A DNA stretch of 64,000 nucleotides from Hybos culiciformis (taxonomy: Eukaryota; Arthropoda; Insecta; Diptera; Hybotidae). The translations under genes and the position numbers were made by a program. The stretch spans positions 7,501 to 71,500 of the forward strand of contig CAXFZM010000106.1 of the NCBI GenBank assembly GCA_964007475.1. The letters run 5' to 3'. This document shows positions 1-9,789 of the stretch, one piece after another. Numbering within the stretch: position 1 is the stretch's first letter; each line of letters begins with the position of its first letter. The notes under the pieces were generated by a model. The model worked only from the letters and a program-made list of their open reading frames with translations. It ran no database searches and was not told the origin of the DNA.

Positions 1-266
1 GCAGGTGAGTTGTTACACACTCCTTAGCGAATTACGACTTCCATGTCCATCGTCCTGCTATTTTAAGCAACCAACGCCTTTCATGGTATCTGCATGAGTT
101 ATTAATTTAGGCACCTTAACACTGCGTTTGGTTCATCCCACAGCGCCAGTTCTGCTTACCAAAAGTGGCCCACTGGGCACAATATATCCTAACCTTAAAC
201 TTCATACCAAGAAAGTTTAGGTTTTTACCCATTTAAAGTTTGAGAATAGGTTAAGGTCGTTTCGAC

Positions 267-302
<36 letters not shown>

Positions 303-354
303 TTATTTTTAATAATTCTTAATTGCACCAGCTATCCTGAGGGAAACTTCGGAA

Positions 355-396
<42 letters not shown>

Positions 397-441
397 ACTC
401 AATTCTGACAATCGATTTGCACGTCAGAACTGTTTCGGTCT

Positions 442-475
<34 letters not shown>

Positions 476-708
476 AGTATAGTTCACCATCTTTCGGGTC
501 ACAGCATGTATGCTCAAGGTACGTTCTAGTTAGAGGTATATAAAGCTATTGCTAGCTTATATACATAACTGTATAGAACGCCCCGGGATTGATTTCAAAT
601 AAAATAAATTTTATTAAAAATAATCCCATTAAACCAGTTAAGTTAATTTCGCTTTTGGGTTTTATTTCCATTAAATAATACCCAATAACTTGCACACATG
701 TTAGACTC

Positions 709-742
<34 letters not shown>

Positions 743-1505
743 TCCTAAATCTATAGCATTGTTAATCATATATATGCATATAATTAATTCAATAAAATAT
801 ATTTATTAAACAATTATAACAATTAAAAATTGTAAAGCATAATATGAAAAATCTATCAGTTATTTATCCAATATAAATTACATTACTATAAATACAAACA
901 GAATTCATACCATAGCAAGCTATGTAAAAATATCTTCTGATAAATATATTACTAATAGATTACAATGTCCACATATGAGAAAATTGCATACCATTTATAC
1001 TATATTTTTTATATATAATATTATTGATATTGAATTTCTCATAATTAGGATATTTAGGTTCATCGGGCTTAACCTCTAAGCAGTTTCACGTACTATTTAA
1101 CTCTCTATTCAGAGTTCTTTTCAACTTTCCCTCACGGTACTTGTTTTCTATCGGTCTCATGGTTATATTTAGTTTTAGATGGAGTTTACCACCCAATTAG
1201 TGCTGCACTATCAAGCAACACGACTCTTAGGAAATATCATCTAACAATCATTAGTGCCATACGGGCCTAGCACCCTCTTTGGGTAAATGGCCTCGTTTAA
1301 GAAGGACTTAGACAACTAATTTATCATGTTAGAATATTGATATTCCATACACTACATCTGATATTTGCCATAAAGACAAAATCATTTAGTGCTGAACTAT
1401 TTTCTTTTCGCTCGCCGCTACTAAGAAAATCCTAGTTAGTTTCTTTTCCTCCCCTAATTAATATGCTTAAATTCAGGGGGTGATCTCATATGAGTTGAGG
1501 TTGTT
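1..1505 (-). rRNA. 28S: 28S (large-subunit) rRNA gene, 5' part, cut by the window edge
   Basis: This is the 5' third or so of a nuclear 28S rRNA, the RNA core of the large ribosomal subunit, read on the minus strand. Its mature 5' end lies near 1500-1505, where the 28S opening that pairs with 5.8S is seen in reverse at 1492-1501. Recognisable conserved blocks include the helix around 1060-1150, the block at 690-740 before D3, the 'CCCGGGGCG' segment near 580-587, and the long block at 340-500. The left edge ends in the universally conserved stretch near 1-30. Expansion segments D2 (about 750-1050) and D3 (about 520-690) are extremely A+T-rich, as in flies. Identification rests on remembered insect 28S. 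At least two changes seem to fall in a normally invariant stretch near 28-45, so this copy may be a degenerate or non-functional unit. The gene continues beyond position 1. Confidence 0.93.
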
Positions 1506-1788
1506 TTTTTTTTTTTCCACCACTCTTTTTCTCTTAATTTAATTTTTTATTATCATATAAATATATTTTTATTAAGATAAACTATTCTAGCTTAAAATGA
1601 AATAAAATTTTCAAATTAAAAAATTTTATTACTAGATATGTTTATATCAAAAATAAAATAATTTATATTTAATATAATTAAAAATTAATTTTTATTAATA
1701 TTATAAATTTATTAAAAAATAAAATTTTTTAATTAATTTAATAATATAACATGCGCTTGAAAGATATTAAAATATTATTTTTATATCA
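1506..1788 (-). other. Internal transcribed spacer 2 (ITS2), probably truncated
   Basis: This stretch lies directly upstream, in transcription order, of the 28S 5' end and is almost pure A+T, with a 13-base T run at 1504-1516. That composition and position fit the ITS2 of an AT-rich insect, which is removed during rRNA processing. I see no 5.8S or 2S rRNA sequence at its far end. Instead it stops abruptly at the satellite. ITS2 length varies among insects, so a loss cannot be measured from here, but the missing 5.8S shows that the transcription unit is broken. No gene or other element is visible in it. Confidence 0.72.
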
Positions 1789-1793
1789 TGGCT
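1786..1793. other. rDNA-to-satellite junction
   Basis: The AT-rich spacer passes into the 186-bp satellite within one or two bases. The monomer-start motif TGGCTTAAATT begins at 1789, while the bases before it do not match the expected monomer end (CTCCGTTTTT). There is no target-site duplication, transposon end or partial first monomer that I can see. The first monomer is full length. The join is therefore either a clean illegitimate-recombination breakpoint or an assembly join. Confidence 0.7.
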
Positions 1794-1975
1794 TAAATTA
1801 AAGGTCTAGAAATTACGCTTCTTTCTGTGCAATTTTTATGAAAATCGGTTTTCTAGATCCGGAGAAATAAACGATAAGGTGAGCAAACCCCCTAACTTTA
1901 ACACATAAAATGTTGACTTTGGGCTGGTTTTTTGTTCATTACTCCGGCTCCAGACCTCGGAGAACCTCCGTTTTT
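1790..1975 (+). repeat. Reference satellite monomer, with internal map
   Basis: The first monomer matches the consensus I read from the array and serves as reference. G+C is 72 of 186 bases. Monomer positions: TCTAGA palindromes at 16-21 and 63-68, the second directly followed by the palindrome TCCGGA (69-74); a C5 tract at 99-103; a T6 tract at 139-144; and a terminal T5 tract at 182-186. Short complementary arms are CCGGAG (70-75), CTCCGG (153-158), CGGAG (169-173) and CTCCG (177-181). The segment at 64-77 resembles that at 161-174 (CTAGATCCGGAGAA versus CCAGACCTCGGAGAA), about half a monomer apart. This hints, weakly, at an ancient half-length unit. Stops in the forward frames begin at monomer positions 5, 10 and 18, and in the reverse frames at complements of 4, 9 and 17. 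Confidence 0.95.
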
Positions 1976-3277
1976 GGCTTAAATTAAAGGTCTAGAAATT
2001 ACGCTTCTTTCTGTGCAATTTTTATGAAAATCGGTTTTCTAGTTCCGGAGAAATAAACGATAAGGTGAGCAAACCCCCTAACTTTAACACATAAAATGTT
2101 GACTTTGGGCTGGTTTTTTGTTCATTACTCCGGCTCCAGACTTCGGCGGACCTCCGTTTTTGGCTTAAATTAAAGGTCTAGAAATTACGCTTCTTTCTGT
2201 GCAATTTTTATCAAAATCGGTATCCTAGATCCGGAGAAATAAACGATAAGGTGAGCAAACCCCCTAACTTTAACACATAAAATGTTGACTTTGGGCTGGT
2301 TTTTTGTTCATTACTCCGGCTCCAGACCTCGGAGAACCTCCGTTTTTGGCTTAAATTAAAGGTCTAGAAATTACGCTTCTTTCTGTGCAATTTTTATGAA
2401 AATCGGTTTTCTAGATCCGGAGAAATAAACGATAAGGTGAGCAAACCCCCTAACTTTAACACATAAAATGTTGACTTTGGGCTGGTTTTTTGTTCATTAC
2501 TCCGGCTCCAGACTTCGGCGGACCTCCGTTTTTGGCTTAAATTAAAGGTCTAGAAATTACGCTTCTTTCTGTGCAATTTTTATGAAAATCGGTTTTATAG
2601 ATCCGGAGAAATAAACGATAAGGTGAGCAAACCCCCTAACTTTAACACATAAAATGTTGACTTTGGACTGGTTTTTTGTTCATTACTCCGGCTCCAGACC
2701 TCGGAGAACCTCCGTTTTTGGCTTAAATTAAAGGTCTAGAAATTACGCTTCTTTCTGTGCAATTTTTATGAAAATCGGTTTTATAGATCCGGAGAAATAA
2801 ACGATAAGGTGAGCAAACCCCCTAACTTTAACACATAAAATGTTGACTTTGGGCTGGTTGTTTGTTCATTACTCCGGCTCTAGACTTCGGCGAACCTCCG
2901 TTTTTGGCTTAAATTAAAGGTCTAGAAATTACGCTTCTTTCTGTGCAATTTTTATGAAAATCGGTTTTCTAGATTCGGATAAATAAACGATAAGGTGAGC
3001 AAACCCCCTAACTTTAACACATAAAATGTTGACTTTGGACTGGTTTTTTGTTCATTACTCCGGCTCCAGACCTCGGAGAACCTCCGTTTTTGGCTTAAAT
3101 TAAAGGTCTAGAAATTACGCTTCTTTCTGTGCAATTTTTATGAAAATTGGTTTTCTAGATCCGGAGAAATAAACGATAAGGTGAGCAAACCCCCTAACTT
3201 TAACACATAAAATGTTGACTTTGGGCTGGTTTTTTGTTCATTACTCCGGCTCCAGACTTCGGCGGACCTCCGTTTTT
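1790..3277 (+). repeat. Dimeric (372-bp) block, about four copies
   Basis: The eight monomers next to the rDNA alternate between two end types at monomer positions 166-176. Type A reads CCTCGGAGAAC and type B reads CTTCGGCGGAC (or CGAAC), giving a 372-bp dimer repeated four times. Other differences between copies are single bases, for example ATCAAAATCGGTATC in the third monomer (2209-2224). The alternation breaks after 3277, where type B occurs in neighbouring monomers and a new subtype ending CCCCGGAGAAC appears. Confidence 0.85.
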
Positions 3278-3463
3278 GGCTTAAATTAAAGCTCTAGAAA
3301 TTACACTTCTTTCTGTGCAATTTTTATGAAAATCGGTTTTCTAGATCCGGAGAAATAAACGATAAGGTGAGCAAACCCCCTAACTTTAACACATAAAATG
3401 TTGACTTTGGGCTGGTTGTTTGTTCATTACTCCGGCTCTAGACTTCGGCGGACCTCCGTTTTT

Positions 3464-5509
3464 GGCTTAAATTAAAGCTCTAGAAATTACACTTCTTTCT
3501 GTGCAATTTTTATGAAAATTGGTTTTCTAGATCCGGAGAAATAAACGATAAGGTGAGCAAACCCCCTAACTTTAACACATAAAATGTTGACTTTGGGCTG
3601 GGTTTTTGTTCATTACTCCGGCTCCAGACCCCGGAGAACCTCCGTTTTTGGCTTAAATTAAAGGTCTAGAAATTACGCTTCTTTCTGTGCAATTTTTATG
3701 AAAATTGGTTTTCTAGATCCGGAGAAATAAACGATAAGGTGAGCAAACCCCCTAACTTTAACACATAAAATGTTGACTTTGGGCTGGTTTTTTGTTCATT
3801 ACTCCGGCTCCAGACCCCGGAGAACCTCCGTTTTTGGCTTAAATTAAAGGTCTAGAAATTACGCTTCTTTCTGTGCAATTTTTATGAAAATCGGTTTTCT
3901 AGATCCGGAGAAATAAACGATAAGGTGATCAAACCCCCTAACTTTAACACATAAAATGTTGACTTTGGGCTGGTTTTTTGTTCATTACTCCGGCTCCAGA
4001 CCTCGGAGAACCTCCGTTTTTGGCTTAAATTAAAGGTCTAGAAATTACGCTTCTTTCTGTGCAATTTTTATGAAAATCGGTTTTATAGATCCGGAGAAAT
4101 AAACGATAAGGTGAGCAAACCCCCTAACTTTAACACATAAAATGTTGACTTTGGGCTGGTTTTTTGTTCATTACTCCGGCTCCAGACTTCGGAGGACCTC
4201 CGTTTTTGGCTTAAATTAAAGGTCTAGAAATTACGCTTCTTTCTGTGCAATTTTTATGAAAATCGGTTTTATAGATCCGGAGAAATAAACGATAAGGTGA
4301 GCAAACCCCCTAACTTTAACACATAAAATGTTGACTTTGGGCTGGTTGTTTGTTCATTACTCCGGCTCTAGACTTCGGCGGACCTCCGTTTTTGGCTTAA
4401 ATTAAAGCTCTGGAAATTACACTTCTTTCTGTGCAATTTTTATGAAAATTGGTTTTCTAGATCCGGAGAAATAAACGATAAGGTGAGCAAACCCCCTAAC
4501 TTTAACACATAAAATGTTGACTTTGGGCTGGTTTTTTGTTCATTACTCCGGCTCCAGACCCCGGAGAACCTCAGTTTTTGGCTTAAATTAAAGGTCTAGA
4601 AATTACGCTTCTTTCTGTGCAATTTTTATGAAAATTGGTTTTCTAGATCCGGAGAAATAAACGATAAGGTGAGCAAACCCCCTAACTTTAACACATAAAA
4701 TGTTGACTTTGGGCTGGTTTTTTGTTCATTACTCCGGCTCCAGACCCCGGAGAACCTCCGTTTTTGGCTTAAATTAAAGGTCTAGAAATTACGCTTCTTT
4801 CTGTGCAATTTTTATGAAAATCGGTTTTCTAGATCCGGAGAAATAAACGATAAGGTGATCAAACCCCCTAACTTTAACACATAAAATGTTGACTTTGGGC
4901 TGGTTTTTTGTTCATTACTCCGGCTCCAGACTTCGGAGGACCTCCGTTTTTGGCTTAAATTAAAGGTCTAGAAATTACGCTTCTTTCTGTGCAATTTTTA
5001 TGAAAATCGGTTTTATAGATCCGGAGAAATAAACGATAAGGTGAGCAAACCCCCTAACTTTAACACATAAAATGTTGACTTTGGGCTGGTTGTTTGTTCA
5101 TTACTCCGGCTCTAGACTTCGGCGGACCTCCGTTTTTGGCTTAAATTAAAGCTCTAGAAATTACACTTCTTTCTGTGCAATTTTTATGAAAATTGGTTTT
5201 CTAGATCCGGAGAAATAAACGATAAGGTGAGCAAACCCCCTAACTTTAACACATAAAATGTTGACTTTGGGCTGGTTTTTTGTTCATTACTCCGGCTCCA
5301 GACCCCGGAGAACCTCAGTTTTTGGCTTAAATTAAAGGTCTAGAAATTACGCTTCTTTCTGTGCAATTTTTATGAAAATTGGTTTTCTAGATCCGGAGAA
5401 ATAAACGATAAGGTGAGCAAACCCCCTAACTTTAACACATAAAATGTTGACTTTGGGCTGGTTTTTTGTTCATTACTCCGGCTCCAGACCTCGGAGAACC
5501 TCCGTTTTT
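3464..5509 (+). repeat. Five- then four-monomer higher-order unit
   Basis: A series of distinguishable monomers repeats here. The unit opens with a monomer carrying AAGCTCT and TACACTT, followed by one with AAAATTGG. Next comes one with GTGATCAAAC, then TTATAGATCC types, and it closes with GGTTGTTTG plus CTCTAGACTTCGG. Copy one spans 3464-4393 (five monomers, 930 bp). Copy two spans 4394-5137 (four monomers, 744 bp, one TTATAG monomer missing). A third copy starts at 5138 and merges into the next larger unit. The private change CCTCAG at 4569-4574 recurs 744 bp later at 5313-5318, confirming the offset. Confidence 0.8.
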
Positions 5510-7370
5510 GGCTTAAATTAAAGGTCTAGAAATTACGCTTCTTTCTGTGCAATTTTTATGAAAATCGGTTTTATAGATCCGGAGAAATAAACGATAAGGT
5601 GAGCAAACCCCCTAACTTTAACACATAAAATGTTGACTTTGGGCTGGTTTTTTGTTCATTACTCCGGCTCCAGACCTCGGAGAACCTCCGTTTTTGGCTT
5701 AAATTAAAGGTCTAGAAATTACGCTTCTTTCTGTGCAATTTTTATGAAAATCGGTTTTCTAGATCCGGAGAAATAAACGATAAGGTGAGCAAACCCCCTA
5801 ACTTTAACACATAAAATGTTGACTTTGGGCTGGTTTTTTGTTCATTACTCCGGCTCCAGACTTCGGCGGACCTCCGTTTTTGGCTTAAATTAAAGGTCTA
5901 GAAATTACGCTTCTTTCTGTGCAATTTTTATGAAAATCGGTTTTATATATCCGGAGAAATAAACGATAAGGTGAGCAAACCCCCTAACTTTAACACATAA
6001 AATGTTGACTTTGGACTGGTTTTTTGTTCATTACTCCGGCTCCAGACCTCGGAGAACCTCCGTTTTTGGCTTAAATTAAAGGTCTAGAAATTACGCTTCT
6101 TTCTGTGCAATTTTTATGAAAATCGGTTTTATAGATCCGGAGAAATAAACGATAAGGTGAGCAAACCCCCTAACTTTAACACATAAAATGTTGACTTTGG
6201 GCTGGTTTTTTGTTCATTACTCCGGCTCCAGACCTCGGAGAACCTCCGTTTTTGGCGTAAATTAAAGGTCTAGAAATTACGCTTCTTTCTGTGCAATTTT
6301 TATGAAAATCGGTTTTCTAGATCCGGAGAAATAAACGATAAGGTGAGCAAACCCCCTAACTTTAACACATAAAATGTTGACTTTGGACTGGTTTTTTGTT
6401 CATTACTCCGGCTCTAGACTTCGGCGAACCTCCGTTTTTGGCTTAAATTAAAGGTCTAGAAATTACGCTTCTTTCTGTGCAATTTTGATGAAAATCGGTT
6501 TTCTAGATCCGGAGAAATAAACGATAAGGTGAGCAAACCCCCTAACTTTAACACATAAAATGTTGACTTTGGACTGGTTTTTTGTTCATTACTCCGGCTC
6601 CAGACCTCGGAGAACCTCCGTTTTTTGGCTTAAATTAAAGGTCTAGAAATTACGCTTCTTTCTGTGCAATTTTTATGAAAATCGGTTTTCTAGATCCGGA
6701 GAAATAAACGATAAGGTGAGCAAACCCCCTAACTTTAACACATAAAATGTTGACTTTGGGCTGGTTTTTTGTTCATTACTCCGGCTCCAGACCTCGGAGA
6801 ACCTCCGTTTTTGGCTTAAATTAAAGGTCTAGAAATTACGCTTCTTTCTGTGCAATTTTTATGAAAATCGGTTTTCTAGATCCGGAGAAATAAACGATAA
6901 GGTGAGCAAACCCCCTAACTTTAACACATAAAATGTTGACTTTGGACTGGTTTTTTTTTCATTACTCCGGCTCTAGACTTCGGCGGACCTCCGTTTTTGG
7001 CTTAAATTAAAGCTCTAGAAATTACACTTCTTTCTGTGCAATTTTTATGAAAATCGGTTTTCTAGATCCGGAGAAATAAACGATAAGGTGAGCAAACCCC
7101 CTAACTTTAACACATAAAATGTTGACTTTGGGCTGGTTTTTTGTTCATTACTCCGGCTCCAGACCTCGGAGAACCTCCGTTTTTGGCTTAAATTAAAGGT
7201 CTAGAAATTACGCTTCTTTCTGTGCAATTTTTATGAAAATCGGTTTTCTAGATCCGGAGAAATAAACGATAAGGTGAGCAAACCCCCTAACTTTAACACA
7301 TAAAATGTTGACTTTGGGCTGGTTTTTTGTTCATTACTCCGGCTCCAGACTTCGGCGGACCTCCGTTTTT
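5138..7370 (+). repeat. Twelve-monomer higher-order unit, copy 1
   Basis: Twelve monomers (2233 bp, with one extra T in the run at 6621-6626) form a unit that is repeated next door. Marker variants in order: AAGCTCT with CCTCAG (ending near 5318), TTATATATCC (near 5943), GGCGTAAATT (6254), CTTCGGCGAAC (6419), CAATTTTGATG (6480) and the six-T run. Each reappears 2233 bp further on. The next copy carries one more monomer before the nine-T run marker at 6951. Confidence 0.85.
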
Positions 7371-9789
7371 GGCTTAAATTAAAGCTCTAGAAATTACACT
7401 TCTTTCTGTGCAATTTTTATGAAAATTGGTTTTCTAGATCCGGAGAAATAAACGATAAGGTGAGCAAACCCCCTAACTTTAACACATAAAATGTTGACTT
7501 TGGGCTGGTTTTTTGTTCATTACTCCGGCTCCAGACCCCGGAGAACCTCAGTTTTTGGCTTAAATTAAAGGTCTAGAAATTACGCTTCTTTCTGTGCAAT
7601 TTTTATGAAAATTGGTTTTCTAGATCCGGAGAAATAAACGATAAGGTGAGCAAACCCCCTAACTTTAACACATAAAATGTTGACTTTGGGCTGGTTTTTT
7701 GTTCATTACTCCGGCTCCAGACCTCGGAGAACCTCCGTTTTTGGCTTAAATTAAAGGTCTAGAAATTACGCTTCTTTCTGTGCAATTTTTATGAAAATCG
7801 GTTTTATAGATCCGGAGAAATAAACGATAAGGTGAGCAAACCCCCTAACTTTAACACATAAAATGTTGACTTTGGGCTGGTTTTTTGTTCATTACTCCGG
7901 CTCCAGACCTCGGAGAACCTCCGTTTTTGGCTTAAATTAAAGGTCTAGAAATTACGCTTCTTTCTGTGCAATTTTTATGAAAATCGGTTTTCTAGATCCG
8001 GAGAAATAAACGATAAGGTGAGCAAACCCCCTAACTTTAACACATAAAATGTTGACTTTGGGCTGGTTTTTTGTTCATTACTCCGGCTCCAGACTTCGGC
8101 GGACCTCCGTTTTTGGCTTAAATTAAAGGTCTAGAAATTACGCTTCTTTCTGTGCAATTTTTATGAAAATCGGTTTTATATATCCGGAGAAATAAACGAT
8201 AAGGTGAGCAAACCCCCTAACTTTAACACATAAAATGTTGACTTTGGACTGGTTTTTTGTTCATTACTCCGGCTCCAGACCTCGGAGAACCTCCGTTTTT
8301 GGCTTAAATTAAAGGTCTAGAAATTACGCTTCTTTCTGTGCAATTTTTATGAAAATCGGTTTTATAGATCCGGAGAAATAAACGATAAGGTGAGCAAACC
8401 CCCTAACTTTAACACATAAAATGTTGACTTTGGGCTGGTTTTTTGTTCATTACTCCGGCTCCAGACCTCGGAGAACCTCCGTTTTTGGCGTAAATTAAAG
8501 GTCTAGAAATTACGCTTCTTTCTGTGCAATTTTTATGAAAATCGGTTTTCTAGATCCGGAGAAATAAACGATAAGGTGAGCAAACCCCCTAACTTTAACA
8601 CATAAAATGTTGACTTTGGACTGGTTTTTTGTTCATTACTCCGGCTCTAGACTTCGGCGAACCTCCGTTTTTGGCTTAAATTAAAGGTCTAGAAATTACG
8701 CTTCTTTCTGTGCAATTTTGATGAAAATCGGTTTTCTAGATCCGGAGAAATAAACGATAAGGTGAGCAAACCCCCTAACTTTAACACATAAAATGTTGAC
8801 TTTGGACTGGTTTTTTGTTCATTACTCCGGCTCCAGACCTCGGAGAACCTCCGTTTTTTGGCTTAAATTAAAGGTCTAGAAATAACGCTTCTTTCTGTGC
8901 AATTTTTATGAAAATCGGTTTTCTAGATCCGGAGAAATAAACGATAAGGTGAGCAAACCCCCTAACTTTAACACATAAAATGTTGACTTTGGGCTGGTTT
9001 TTTGTTCATTACTCCGGCTCCAGACCTCGGAGAACCTCCGTTTTTGGCTTAAATTAAAGGTCTAGAAATTACGCTTCTTTCTGTGCAATTTTTATGAAAA
9101 TCGGTTTTATAGATCCGGAGAAATAAACGATAAGGTGAGCAAACCCCCTAACTTTAACACATAAAATGTTGACTTTGGGCTGGTTTTTTGTTCATTACTC
9201 CGGCTCCAGACCTCGGAGAACCTCCGTTTTTGGCGTAAATTAAAGGTCTAGAAATTACGCTTCTTTCTGTGCAATTTTTATGAAAATCGGTTTTCTAGAT
9301 CCGGAGAAATAAACGATAAGGTGAGCAAACCCCCTAACTTTAACACATAAAATGTTGACTTTGGACTGGTTTTTTTTTCATTACTCCGGCTCTAGACTTC
9401 GGCGGACCTCCGTTTTTGGCTTAAATTAAAGCTCTAGAAATTACACTTCTTTCTGTGCAATTTTTATGAAAATCGGTTTTCTAGATCCGGAGAAATAAAC
9501 GATAAGGTGAGCAAACCCCCTAACTTTAACACATAAAATGTTGACTTTGGGCTGGTTTTTTGTTCATTACTCCGGCTCCAGACCTCGGAGAACCTCCGTT
9601 TTTGGCTTAAATTAAAGGTCTAGAAATTACGCTTCTTTCTGTGCAATTTTTATGAAAATCGGTTTTCTAGATCCGGAGAAATAAACGATAAGGTGAGCAA
9701 ACCCCCTAACTTTAACACATAAAATGTTGACTTTGGGCTGGTTTTTTGTTCATTACTCCGGCTCCAGACTTCGGCGGACCTCCGTTTTT
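7371..9789 (+). repeat. Twelve-monomer unit, copy 2, with one extra monomer
   Basis: Thirteen monomers (2419 bp) carry the same ordered markers as 5138-7370: CCTCAG near 7546-7551, TTATATATCC near 8176, GGCGTAAATT at 8487, CAATTTTGATG near 8716, the six-T run at 8854-8859 and the nine-T run at 9370. A second GGCGTAAATT at 9232 shows that one monomer was inserted between the six-T and nine-T markers. This is what a small unequal exchange in register would leave. Confidence 0.83.

Noticed and set aside
1..1505. R1 or R2 type retrotransposon insertion in 28S
   Set aside because: The known insertion sites lie further 3' in 28S, outside this window. The visible 28S is continuous through its conserved blocks.
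1506..1788. 5.8S or 2S rRNA next to ITS2
   Set aside because: The stretch is nearly all A and T and contains none of the conserved 5.8S blocks on either strand.
1888..1900. Telomere repeat (CCCTAA) in the monomer
   Set aside because: Only one CCCTAA occurs per 186 bp, within a C5 tract. There is no tandem hexamer or pentamer run.
1941..1980. Bacterial intrinsic terminator or attenuator
   Set aside because: The hairpin plus T5 resembles one, but the stem is only five base pairs and the DNA is clearly eukaryotic. It is kept only as a structural observation.
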